Below are positions 34,753 through 42,478 of a stretch of DNA of 64,000 bases, one piece after another (positions within the stretch are counted from its first letter, which is position 1; each line of letters starts with the position of its first letter). The stretch is taken from NCBI GenBank assembly GCA_963723965.1, contig CAVRSV010000017.1, forward strand, positions 62,001-126,000, given 5' to 3'. A program made the translations under genes and the position numbers. Under the pieces are notes generated by a model, which had not been told where the DNA came from, ran no database searches, and saw nothing but the letters and a program-made list of their open reading frames with translations. This DNA comes from JARRKC01 sp963723965. GTDB taxonomy: Bacteria; Acidobacteriota; UBA6911; RPQK01; JAPXNP01.

Positions 34753-36693
34753 ATGACAAAGCCTGCCAAGAAGGTCGGTAAGAAGGCCCTGGACGAGCAG
34801 TACTCACTCCTCTCGGATCACGATCTTTACCTCTTCAACGAAGGCACTCACTACCAGCTCTACGACAAACTTGGAGCCCACCTCGCGTCGGTCGGGGACA
34901 AGGAGGGGGTCTATTTCTCCGTCTGGGCGCCCGACGCCGATTCCGTCTCCGTGATCGGCGAGTTCAATGACTGGGATCCCGCCCGCCACCGGCTCGTCCC
35001 CAAGGCCCAGTCGGGCATCTGGGAATGCTTCGTCGAGGGGATTGGCGAAGGGGCTCTCTACAAGTACCTCGTGCACTCCCGCTTCAATGAGTATCAAGTT
35101 CAGAAGGCCGATCCCTACGCCTTCCATGCGGAAGTGGCCCCCAAGTCCGCCTCCGTCGTCTGGGATCTCGCCTACGAGTGGCATGATCAGGACTGGATGC
35201 GTGAAAGGGCGGTCCGGAATTCGCTGGACAGTCCCATCAGCATTTATGAGGTCCATGCCGGTTCGTGGATGTGGGTCCCCGAAGAAGACCGTCCGCTCAG
35301 CTATCGTGAGATGGCTCCCCGGCTCGCCGAGTACGTCCGGGCCATGGGGTTCACGCACGTCGAGTTCATGCCCATCATGGAGCATCCCTTCGGGGGTTCC
35401 TGGGGCTATCAGGTGACCGGGTTCTTTGCCCCGACCAGCCGTTTCGGCACCCCGCAGGATTTCATGTTCCTCGTCGACTTCCTGCACCAGAACGGGATCG
35501 GGGTGATCCTGGACTGGGTTCCCTCCCATTTCACGACCGACGACCACGGCCTCGGCTACTTCGACGGCACCCACCTTTACGAACACGCGGACCCGAGGCA
35601 GGGCTATCACCCCGACTGGGGAAGCTACATCTTCAACTACGGACGCAACGAGGTCCGGAGCTTCCTGATCAGCTCCGCCCTGTTCTGGCTGGACCGCTAC
35701 CACATCGACGGACTGCGCGTGGATGCCGTGGCTTCCATGCTTTATCTCGATTACTCCCGGCAGGATGGGCAGTGGATCCCCAACGAGTACGGCGGCAAGG
35801 AGAACATCCCGGCAATCGAGTTCCTCCGCCAGTTCAACCACGAGGTCTTCCGCGCCTTCCCGGATGTTCAGACCTACGCGGAGGAATCGACTTCGTGGCC
35901 GATGGTATCGCAGCCGACCTATGTGGGCGGCCTGGGATTCGGGATGAAGTGGGACATGGGCTGGATGCACGACACGCTGACCTACATGACCCGAGATCCC
36001 GTCTACCGGCGCTTCCACCACAACAATCTGACCTTCCGCATGCTCTATGCCTTTCACGAGAACTTCGTGCTGCCGCTGTCGCACGACGAAGTCGTCCACG
36101 GCAAGGGTTCGCTGCTGGCCAAGATGCCGGGCGACGATTGGCAAAAGTTCGCGAACCTTCGGGTTCTGTTCGGCTACATGTTCGCCCAGGCGGCCAAGAA
36201 ACTCCTTTTCATGGGAGGCGAATTCGGCCAGTGGAACGAGTGGTTCCACGAGGTCAGCCTGGACTGGCATTTGACTCAGTACCCCATGCACGCAGGTCTG
36301 CAGCGCTGGGTGGCTGACTTGAATGCTGCCTACCGACAACACAAGGCGTTGCACGAAAAGGACTTCGATCCCTCCGGATTCGAGTGGATCGATTGCGGTG
36401 ACAGCGATCAGAGCGTGATCAGCCTGCTGCGACAGGGAAGGCAGCCCGAAGGCAAGATCGCCGTGGTCTGCAACTTCACGCCTGTCCCGCGGGAGGAGTA
36501 TCGGATCGGCATTCCGGATGCCGGCTTCTGGGAGGAAATCCTGAACAGCGACGCCGAGACTTACGGCGGCAGCGGTCTGGGAAACCACGGGGGGATCCAT
36601 GCCACGCACGAATCCTTCCATGGTCGGCCCTTCTCGCTGCGGCTCATGCTGCCGCCCCTGTCGGCCGTCTACCTCCGCCACCGCGACGAATAG
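34753..36693 (+). CDS. glgB: 1,4-alpha-glucan branching enzyme
   Basis: A 646-residue GH13 branching enzyme that introduces alpha-1,6 branches in glycogen. The N-terminal CBM48 (GVYFSVWAPDADSVSVIGEFNDW) precedes the barrel. Catalytic residues are D324 in DGLRVDAVASMLYLDY, E377 in TYAEES and D445 in SHDEVVHGKGS. GGEFGQWNEW and the C-terminal beta domain are present. The extra N1 module of some long GlgB proteins is absent. It lies third in the glycogen cluster and ends in a spacer with weak 7-bp periodicity. Confidence 0.95.
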   Translation: MTKPAKKVGKKALDEQYSLLSDHDLYLFNEGTHYQLYDKLGAHLASVGDKEGVYFSVWAPDADSVSVIGEFNDWDPARHRLVPKAQSGIWECFVEGIGEGALYKYLVHSRFNEYQVQKADPYAFHAEVAPKSASVVWDLAYEWHDQDWMRERAVRNSLDSPISIYEVHAGSWMWVPEEDRPLSYREMAPRLAEYVRAMGFTHVEFMPIMEHPFGGSWGYQVTGFFAPTSRFGTPQDFMFLVDFLHQNGIGVILDWVPSHFTTDDHGLGYFDGTHLYEHADPRQGYHPDWGSYIFNYGRNEVRSFLISSALFWLDRYHIDGLRVDAVASMLYLDYSRQDGQWIPNEYGGKENIPAIEFLRQFNHEVFRAFPDVQTYAEESTSWPMVSQPTYVGGLGFGMKWDMGWMHDTLTYMTRDPVYRRFHHNNLTFRMLYAFHENFVLPLSHDEVVHGKGSLLAKMPGDDWQKFANLRVLFGYMFAQAAKKLLFMGGEFGQWNEWFHEVSLDWHLTQYPMHAGLQRWVADLNAAYRQHKALHEKDFDPSGFEWIDCGDSDQSVISLLRQGRQPEGKIAVVCNFTPVPREEYRIGIPDAGFWEEILNSDAETYGGSGLGNHGGIHATHESFHGRPFSLRLMLPPLSAVYLRHRDE

Positions 36694-36912
36694 TCTCTCC
36701 GAGTTCCGAACTCCGAGGTTCCGGGGTCCGAGTTCGCCCTTCGAACCTCGGACTTTGCCGTATCCGTTTCGCCCTTCGTCGCCCCATTCCGCGTTGCGGG
36801 CCTCCTTTCCCGGCGCCGGTTGTCCAGTCCCTCCTCCAAAGCGGAAATCGAGAATCTCAAATTCCGGCGGGTCTTGTGCTCAGTCGGGGCCGAGTGGCAT
36901 CATCTTCCCCTT
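36694..36912. other. intergenic spacer with degenerate 7-bp periodicity and hairpin
   Basis: The first ~70 bp consist of loosely repeated heptamers (TTCCGAG, TTCCGAA, CTCCGAG, GTCCGAG), and part of it (TCCGAGTTCG...CGAACCTCGGA) can fold as a hairpin. It may terminate the glgB transcript. No gene is seen. A 31-codon in-frame extension of the GH57 gene lies in its 3' part but has no supporting features. Confidence 0.55.
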
Positions 36913-38454
36913 ATGCGAGCCGACTCCAGGCCCGAGCACTACGTCTGCATTCACGGGCATTTCTACCAGCCTCCCCGGGAGAATCCCTGGACGGGGCGAA
37001 TCGAACGACAGCCGAGCGCGGAGCCGTTTCACGATTGGAACGAACGCATTACGGCCGAGTCGTATGAACCCAACACGCACGCCAAGATCCTCGGCCCGGC
37101 CGGAGAGGTCGCCGAGTATGTGAACAACTTCACCCGGATCAGTTTCAACTTCGGACCGACGCTCCTTCGCTGGATGGAAGGCGCCGCCCCTTCGACCTAT
37201 CAAGCGATCATCGAGGCCGACCGCCTGAGCCGTCGCCACTTCTCCGGCCACGGAGGAGCCGTGGCCCAGGCCTACCATCACAGCATCCTGCCGCTGGCCA
37301 ACCACCGGGACCGGGTGACGGAGGTCCGGTGGGGCATTCGGGACTTCGAACATCGCTTCAACCGAGCTCCGGAGGGCATCTGGCTGGCGGAGACCGCGGT
37401 CGACCTGGAAACGCTCGAGATCCTGGCTGATGAGGGTCTCCGCTTTACGATACTGAGCCCCTTCCAGGCGCATCGGGTACGCCCCCCTGGAAATCCCGCC
37501 TGGCTCGACCTGCCCGCCGGAACCATCGACCCGAGGCGGGCGTACCAGATTCAGTTGCCCTCGGGACGCTCCTTCTCGCTGTTCTTCTACGATGGAGAGC
37601 TGGCGCGAGGGGTTGCCTTCGGCGGACTGCTCTCCAACGGCGAACGCCTCGCCCGGCTGTTGATCGACACGATTTCCGGATCGCCTGACGCTCAACTGGC
37701 GCAGATCGCCACCGACGGGGAGTCCTACGGACATCACCATCACTTTGGCGAGATGGCACTGGCCTACGCACTGAAGGAAATCGAGCGATCCCGTCAGGCC
37801 CGCTTGACCGTGTACGGCGAATTCCTGGAACGGCACCCCGCCCGATGGCATGTGGAAATTCTCGAAAACTCGTCCTGGAGCTGCGCCCATGGAGTGGAAC
37901 GCTGGCGCAGTGATTGCGGTTGCCACACGGGAGCGCTCGCCGGCTGGAATCAGAGTTGGCGGGGACCGCTTCGGGACAGCCTCAACTGGCTGCGGGACGA
38001 AGCGGCGAAATTGTACGAGCGGGAGGCGGACGGTCTGCTGAACGATCCCTGGGAGGCTCGGAACGACTATGTCGGGCTGCTTCTGAATCGGAGCCAGGCG
38101 GCGCAGGCGCGCTTCTTCTCGCGCTGGTCGGCGCGCAAGCGGCTCAGCCGCGACCAGAAGGCGCGTATCCGGCACTTGCTCGAATTGCAGCGCTACTCTC
38201 TGATGATGTTCACCAGTTGCGGCTGGTTCTTCAATGATATTGCGGGTATCGAAACCGTCCAGATCCTTCGTTACGCCGGCCGGCTGATCGAATTGGCCCG
38301 AGCGATCGCGGACACGGACCTCGAGCCCCCGTTTCTGACCCGGCTGGAGGCAGCGCAGAGCAACAATCCGGCGGAAGGCAACGGCCGGCAGATCTACCTG
38401 CGGGAGATCCGGAGAGCCCACCAGGAAGCCCGTCGCCGAGCCGGGGCGCTCTAG
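36913..38454 (+). CDS. GH57 family protein (DUF3536-like)
   Basis: The start ATG 36913 immediately precedes the conserved opening YVCIHGHFYQPPRENPW, which with PFHDWNERITAESYEPNTHAKI and GIWLAETAVDLETLEILADEG identifies a GH57-type (alpha/beta)7 barrel of the DUF3536 kind. The protein has 513 residues. GH57 enzymes include amylopullulanases, branching enzymes and 4-alpha-glucanotransferases. IATDGESYGHHHHFGEMAL may hold the second acidic catalytic residue, and LAETAVD the nucleophile; both are tentative. Its place after glgB suggests storage-glucan remodelling or degradation. Confidence 0.8.
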   Translation: MRADSRPEHYVCIHGHFYQPPRENPWTGRIERQPSAEPFHDWNERITAESYEPNTHAKILGPAGEVAEYVNNFTRISFNFGPTLLRWMEGAAPSTYQAIIEADRLSRRHFSGHGGAVAQAYHHSILPLANHRDRVTEVRWGIRDFEHRFNRAPEGIWLAETAVDLETLEILADEGLRFTILSPFQAHRVRPPGNPAWLDLPAGTIDPRRAYQIQLPSGRSFSLFFYDGELARGVAFGGLLSNGERLARLLIDTISGSPDAQLAQIATDGESYGHHHHFGEMALAYALKEIERSRQARLTVYGEFLERHPARWHVEILENSSWSCAHGVERWRSDCGCHTGALAGWNQSWRGPLRDSLNWLRDEAAKLYEREADGLLNDPWEARNDYVGLLLNRSQAAQARFFSRWSARKRLSRDQKARIRHLLELQRYSLMMFTSCGWFFNDIAGIETVQILRYAGRLIELARAIADTDLEPPFLTRLEAAQSNNPAEGNGRQIYLREIRRAHQEARRRAGAL

Positions 38455-38520
38455 GCCGGTTCTCGTCGGGTCCCGTGCCATTTGCATTTTTCTCGGGCGG
38501 GAGTCTAGACTTTCGGCCAT

Positions 38521-39912
38521 ATGGAACAGCAGAAATACCTTCTCCCCGAGTCCGAAATCCCGCGACAGTGGTATAACATCGCTCCCGATCTGCCCACCCC
38601 ACTGCAGCCTCCGCTGGGTCCGGACGGACAGCCCATCGCTCCGGAGATGCTCGAGCCGATCTTTCCCAAGAACCTCATCGAGCAGGAAGTCAGCGCCCAG
38701 CGCTGGATCGACATTCCAGAAGAGATTCTCGAGATCCTCTGCCGATGGCGTCCGACGCCCTTGCGGCGTGCCATTCATCTGGAACGCCACCTCAAGACTC
38801 CGGCCCGGATCTACTATAAAGATGAGAGCGTCAGCCCGGCGGGCAGCCACAAGCCCAACACCGCCGTTGCCCAGGCCTGGTACAACAAGCAGGCGGGGAT
38901 CCGCAAACTCACGACCGAGACGGGTGCGGGCCAGTGGGGCAGTGCGCTGGCCTTTGCCTGCCGCCTGCTGGGCCTGGAGTGCAAGGTCTACATGGTGCGC
39001 ATCAGCTTTGAGCAGAAGCCGTTCCGCCGCATCATGATGGAGACCTGGGGAGCCAGCTGCATTCCCAGTCCCAGCACCCAGACTGCCGCCGGCCGCGCCG
39101 TACTGGAGCGCAGCCCCGACACGCCGGGCAGCCTCGGGATCGCCATCAGCGAGGCCATCGAGGAGGCGGTGGGGGATCCGGAGCGGAAGACCCGGTACTC
39201 GCTGGGAAGCGTGCTGAATCACGTGCTGCTGCATCAGACCATCATCGGTCAGGAAGCGAAGAAACAGCTGGCTCTGGCCGGCGAGAAGCTCCCCGATATC
39301 GTGATCGGGTGCGCCGGAGGCGGCAGCAATTTCGCCGGTCTCTCTTTCCCGTTCGTGCTGGACAAGATCAACGGTGCAGAGATCGAGGTCATCCCCACCG
39401 AGCCGACGGCCTGTCCCACCATGACTCGGGGGCCTTTCAGCTACGACTTCGGCGACACGGCGGAAATGACGCCACTGATGCCCATGCACTCGCTTGGACA
39501 CACCTTCGTTCCGCCGCCGATCCATGCCGGCGGTCTCCGCTACCATGGCATCGCTCCGCTGATCAGCCAGACCATCGTGGAGGGGTTGCTGACACCGCGG
39601 GCCTACGATCAGCTGAAGTGCTATGAATCGGCTGTCACCTGGGCCCGGACCGAGGGGACGATCTGCGCTCCCGAGACCAGCCACGCTCTGGCGGCAGTCA
39701 TCGACAAGGCCGTCGAGGCGAGGGAAGCGGGAGAGGAAAAGGTCATCCTGGCCTGCTTCAGCGGGCACGGCCTCATGGATCTGGCCGGTTATGAGAAGTT
39801 CTTCGCGGGCGAGTTGACCGACTTCTCGTTACCCCAGGAGGAACTGGACGGCTTTCTGCGCGCCATCCAGGATCACCCGCGCCCGGCCACGCAAAAGACC
39901 GGCCGCTGGTAG
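38521..39912 (+). CDS. tryptophan synthase beta-like protein (TrpB2)
   Basis: A 463-residue PLP enzyme of the TrpB2 subfamily, longer than TrpB1 because of extra N-terminal residues (NIAPDLPTPLQPPLGPDG). The PLP lysine is K111 in GSHKPNTA. TTETGAGQWGSALA carries the catalytic Glu, and GCAGGGSNFAGL binds the phosphate. TrpB2 enzymes condense indole and serine without tight TrpA contact, or act as serine deaminases. No other trp gene is near. A promoter-like TTGCAT-N18-TAGACT ends nine bases before the ATG and there is no ribosome site, suggesting a leaderless transcript. Confidence 0.92.
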   Translation: MEQQKYLLPESEIPRQWYNIAPDLPTPLQPPLGPDGQPIAPEMLEPIFPKNLIEQEVSAQRWIDIPEEILEILCRWRPTPLRRAIHLERHLKTPARIYYKDESVSPAGSHKPNTAVAQAWYNKQAGIRKLTTETGAGQWGSALAFACRLLGLECKVYMVRISFEQKPFRRIMMETWGASCIPSPSTQTAAGRAVLERSPDTPGSLGIAISEAIEEAVGDPERKTRYSLGSVLNHVLLHQTIIGQEAKKQLALAGEKLPDIVIGCAGGGSNFAGLSFPFVLDKINGAEIEVIPTEPTACPTMTRGPFSYDFGDTAEMTPLMPMHSLGHTFVPPPIHAGGLRYHGIAPLISQTIVEGLLTPRAYDQLKCYESAVTWARTEGTICAPETSHALAAVIDKAVEAREAGEEKVILACFSGHGLMDLAGYEKFFAGELTDFSLPQEELDGFLRAIQDHPRPATQKTGRW

Positions 39913-39989
39913 GGTGAGCTCGATCTGAGAGTGTCGGTCTGAGGTGGATGATTTGGCGGCCGCGCCCCGGGGAACTCGGGGCGGATAGG

Positions 39990-40049
39990 GTTCCGAGTTC
40001 CGAGTTCCTGGTTCCGAGTTCCTGGTTCCTGGTTCCTCGTTTCGTGTTT
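39990..40049 (+). repeat. 7-bp array GTTCCGA/GTTCCTG
   Basis: About eight tandem heptamers: GTTCCGA twice, GTTCCTG, GTTCCGA, GTTCCTG twice, GTTCCTC, GTTTCGT. The surrounding bases 39913-40097 contain no gene. It is the first of four repeat blocks filling the 0.9-kb spacer between trpB2 and the microcompartment operon. Confidence 0.88.
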
Positions 40050-40097
40050 GCGGCGTCGAAGGGCATCTTCTCGATTCACCGCAGCTCGGGCTGCATC

Positions 40098-40290
40098 CTC
40101 CGACGCCGCAGGCGTCCTTGGAGTGCGGAAGCTCGCTTCCGCTTTCGATCCGCCCCGGGGTCCGCATATGGACTCGCCCAGCCGGTGCGCCGAGGCATCC
40201 CCGCCGAAGCCCGGGGAGCACCCGCCAACCGAGGCCTCTCCAGAGAAAGCGGTAGCAAGCTACCGCAGTCCAAAGCGGCTGCGCCGCGGT
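40098..40290. repeat. ~195-bp imperfect palindromic repeat, copy 3
   Basis: The left arm TCCGACGCCGCAGGCGTCC and TGCGGAAGCTCGCTTCCGC is followed by a variable centre and a right arm GCGGTAGCAAGCTACCGCA then AAAGCGGCTGCGCCGCGG. Each arm itself contains two hairpins. This copy is nearly identical to copy 4, only 40 bp away, including most of the centre, so the two are a recent tandem duplication. Confidence 0.88.
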
Positions 40291-40329
40291 GGCGGGGCAG
40301 GCCAGAGCGGCTGTGCTGCCCGTTCGCAG

Positions 40330-40521
40330 CTCCGACGCCGCAGGCGTCCCTGGAGTGCGGAAGCTCGCTTCCGCTTTCGATTCGCCCCGGGGTGTCCATA
40401 TGGACTCGCCCGGCCGGTGCGCCGAGGCATCCCCGACGAAGCCCGGGGAGCACCCGCCAACCGAGGCCTCTCCGGAGAAAGCGGTAGCAAGCTACCGCAG
40501 TCCAAAGCGGCTGCGCCGCGG
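40330..40521. repeat. ~195-bp imperfect palindromic repeat, copy 4
   Basis: The same structure as copy 3, in the same orientation, with an almost identical centre (CCGGTGCGCCGAGGCATCCC). The 40 bp separating copies 3 and 4 contain further right-arm fragments. Frames reading through both copies on either strand are open but encode only repeat-derived Arg/Pro/Ser-rich peptide. Confidence 0.88.
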
Positions 40522-40595
40522 TGGCAGGGCAGGCCAGGCCAAAGCGGCTGCGACTGCGAGGAGGGGAAAAGTCGGACAGACTGGGCACAATTTTA

Positions 40596-40714
40596 TCCCG
40601 CACCCCGCACCCCGCACCCCGCACCCCGCACCCCGCACCCCGCACCCCGCACCCCGCACCCCGCACCCCGCACCCCGCACCCCGCACCCCGCATCCCGCA
40701 TCCCGCATCCCGCG
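40596..40714 (+). repeat. 17-unit 7-bp tandem repeat (CCCCGCA)
   Basis: TCCCGCA, then thirteen exact CCCCGCA units (40603-40693), then TCCCGCA twice and TCCCGCG: 119 bp with no indels. A 7-bp unit keeps all three frames open on both strands, which explains the overlapping His-Pro-Ala-Pro-Arg-Thr frames; none is a gene. It ends about 45 bp before the operator/promoter of the microcompartment operon. Such exact repeats are prone to slippage, so unit number may vary between cells. Confidence 0.95.
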
Positions 40715-40757
40715 CATCCTGCCGTACCGGCCCGAGACTGTAGTGCGCAAATACGAG

Positions 40758-40806
40758 CATAAAGTACGCATTTATGATGTACATCGCGCATAAAATCCGC
40801 TATGAT
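40758..40806 (+). promoter_or_regulatory. operator and leaderless promoter of the microcompartment operon
   Basis: CATAAA (40758-40763) and TTTATG (40771-40776) form an inverted repeat around GTACGCA. Related half-sites occur as GCGCAAATACG upstream (40745) and GCGCATAAAA downstream (40786). The promoter is TGTACA (40778-40783)-N17-TATGAT (40801-40806), which would start transcription at or next to the ATG at 40815. The repeated half-sites between -35 and upstream are a plausible DeoR-type operator for autoregulation. Confidence 0.55.
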
Positions 40807-40814
40807 CTTCGCGA

Positions 40815-41588
40815 ATGAAGTCCTCGTGGGCCGAAATAAGGGATCGTCGGGAGCGGTTGACGGCAGTCCTCCTGCAGGAGGGGTACCTGTCGGTCGGTGA
40901 CCTGGCCGGACGTTTCGAGGTCTCGGAAGCGACGATCCGACGGGACCTGAGCGCCCTCGAGAAGGACAATCGCATCACCCGAACCCACGGGGGGGCGCTG
41001 TCCGAATTCGATGCGCTCTTCGTGCCCTTCTATCAGCGCAACATGCAGAACCGCGAGGCCAAGCAGAGGGTCGGCCGGGCGGCGCTTCCTCTGCTGAGGG
41101 GAGCCCGGGTCGTCTTCCTGGATGCGGGCTCGACGGTCTACGCCGTCGCCGAGGCCATCGTGGAGTCCAGGCTCGAGCTCCGCGTCGTGACCAACAGTCT
41201 GCCGGTGGCGGAGGTCCTGACCTCGAGTGCAGCCGTCGAGACGCATCTGCTGGGAGGGTGTCTGCTGCCCCGTCAGCTCATCGTCGTGGGGCCCGGCGCG
41301 ACGCTCAGCCTGAGCGCCTGGCGTTTCGATCTGTCGCTGCTCAGTGCGGAGGGCGTCGACGAGCAGGGTCTCTGGAACTCACAGGACGACATCACCGGGT
41401 TCCAGCGACATGTGCAGGGCCGGAGCGAGCGTTGCGCATTCTGTCTGGACGCCTCCAAACTCGGTCATGCCGCCCCGAGTTTCCTTTTGCCCTGGTCCCT
41501 CGTGGACAGTGTCGTCTCGGATGCCCGCCCCGACCAAATCCTCGCACTGGGTGAGGATGCGGCGACGGCGGACTGGATCGCCGCCTGA
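40815..41588 (+). CDS. DeoR family transcriptional regulator
   Basis: A 257-residue repressor. The N-terminal winged helix-turn-helix (VGDLAGRFEVSEATIRRDLSALE, then RTHGGAL) is the DeoR signature, and the C-terminal half is the sugar-phosphate-binding DeoRC domain (VVFLDAGSTVYAVAEAI, VVTNSLPVAEVL). Such proteins release DNA on binding a sugar phosphate such as fuculose- or rhamnulose-1-phosphate. As first gene of the microcompartment operon, 27 bp before the first vertex protein, it very likely controls the operon through the inverted repeats upstream of its own start. The inducer is not known. Confidence 0.92.
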   Translation: MKSSWAEIRDRRERLTAVLLQEGYLSVGDLAGRFEVSEATIRRDLSALEKDNRITRTHGGALSEFDALFVPFYQRNMQNREAKQRVGRAALPLLRGARVVFLDAGSTVYAVAEAIVESRLELRVVTNSLPVAEVLTSSAAVETHLLGGCLLPRQLIVVGPGATLSLSAWRFDLSLLSAEGVDEQGLWNSQDDITGFQRHVQGRSERCAFCLDASKLGHAAPSFLLPWSLVDSVVSDARPDQILALGEDAATADWIAA

Positions 41589-41615
41589 CGGGAGGGGCGG
41601 CGGTGGAGTACTGAA

Positions 41616-41942
41616 ATGGAACTGGCAAGGATCGAAGGCACGGTGGTTTCCACGGTCAAAGTAGACCGGCTGCAGGGTCACAAGCTCATGCTCATCGGTT
41701 TGCTGAAGCCCGACACGAGCGCCTTGGGAACCTATCTGGTGGCCGTCGATACCGTCGGGGCGGGCGTGGGAGAGGTGGTGCTGGTCGTCCGGGGGAGTTC
41801 GGCGCGCCAGACCGACAAGACCGCCAAAGTCCCGACCGACACCACGATCGTCGGCATCATCGACGGCATCGTGTATCAAGGCAAGACGGTTTACGCAAAG
41901 AACGACGCGGAGGCCTCCGGGCGTGTATCTGGGACGGATTGA
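41616..41942 (+). CDS. BMC-P vertex protein 1 (EutN/CcmL type)
   Basis: A 108-residue pentamer-forming shell protein. MELARIEGTVVSTVKVDRLQGHKLMLIGLL is the EutN/CcmL opening, VAVDTVGAGVGEVVLVVRGSSAR the central strand-loop region, and TTIVGIIDGI the closing strand. A short C-terminal extension of ~20 residues follows. BMC-P pentamers cap the vertices of the icosahedral shell. GGTGGAG precedes the ATG. It overlaps the second vertex gene by 20 bp. Confidence 0.93.
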   Translation: MELARIEGTVVSTVKVDRLQGHKLMLIGLLKPDTSALGTYLVAVDTVGAGVGEVVLVVRGSSARQTDKTAKVPTDTTIVGIIDGIVYQGKTVYAKNDAEASGRVSGTD

Positions 41943-42198
41943 AGGAAAGGTCTGGGCCACGATCAAGGATGACCGACTGAAGGCGATCCACCTCTGCCTG
42001 ATGCAGCCGGTCGACGAATATCTGGTCGAGACGGGGCCCGTCGTCGTGGCCGTGGACAGCATCGGCGTCTCGGAGGGAGACCTCGTCTTCTGGGTCGACA
42101 GCACCGAAGCCGGCTTCGTTCGACCGGAGGGACTGCCGACCGAGGTGAGCATCGTGGGGCTGGTGGATCGCCTGGATCTGGACGCGACGATCGACTGA
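41923..42198 (+). CDS. BMC-P vertex protein 2 (EutN/CcmL type)
   Basis: A 91-residue EutN/CcmL paralogue starting at GTG 41923, with GGAGG about 10 bases upstream inside the preceding gene. The motifs YLGRIEGKVWATIKDDRL, VAVDSIGVSEGDLVFWVDS and EVSIVGLVDRLDL match the family. Three different vertex genes in one locus, as here, are characteristic of several metabolosome types, and their pentamers may be mixed or occupy different vertices. Confidence 0.93.
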   Translation: MYLGRIEGKVWATIKDDRLKAIHLCLMQPVDEYLVETGPVVVAVDSIGVSEGDLVFWVDSTEAGFVRPEGLPTEVSIVGLVDRLDLDATID

Positions 42199-42208
42199 AG
42201 AGGACGGC

Positions 42209-42478
42209 ATGTATCTCGCCAAAGTCGTGGGAATGGTGGTCTCGACCTTCAAACATCCCTCGTACCGGGATCAGAAGCTGATGATCGTACGACTGACCAC
42301 CCCCGAGGGCGATCCGACCGGGAAATCCATGGTCGCCATCGACTCCGTCGAAGCGGGAGTCGGGGACTGGGTGCTGGTCGCGTCGGAGGGGCTCACCGTC
42401 TCCGAGGAACTGGGCCACGATGGGCTTCTGCCCATCCGGGAAATCATCATCGGAATCGTTGATCGGGTGGATACATGA
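42209..42478 (+). CDS. BMC-P vertex protein 3 (EutN/CcmL type)
   Basis: An 89-residue EutN/CcmL protein (YLAKVVGMVVSTFKHPSYRDQKLMIVRL, MVAIDSVEAGVGDWVLVASEG, IIIGIVDRVDT). It has the most canonical sequence of the three. GAGGA precedes the ATG. Its stop codon overlaps the start of the RpiB-like gene (ATGA), so the two are coupled. Confidence 0.94.
   Translation: MYLAKVVGMVVSTFKHPSYRDQKLMIVRLTTPEGDPTGKSMVAIDSVEAGVGDWVLVASEGLTVSEELGHDGLLPIREIIIGIVDRVDT

Noticed and set aside
40596..40714. CRISPR array
   Set aside because: The repeats are contiguous 7-bp units without spacers, and no cas genes are present.
40048..40793. Several overlapping open frames of 60-230 codons on both strands
   Set aside because: They read through the palindromic repeats and the 7-bp microsatellite. 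A 7-bp unit without stops keeps all frames open, and the encoded peptides are pure repeat translation.
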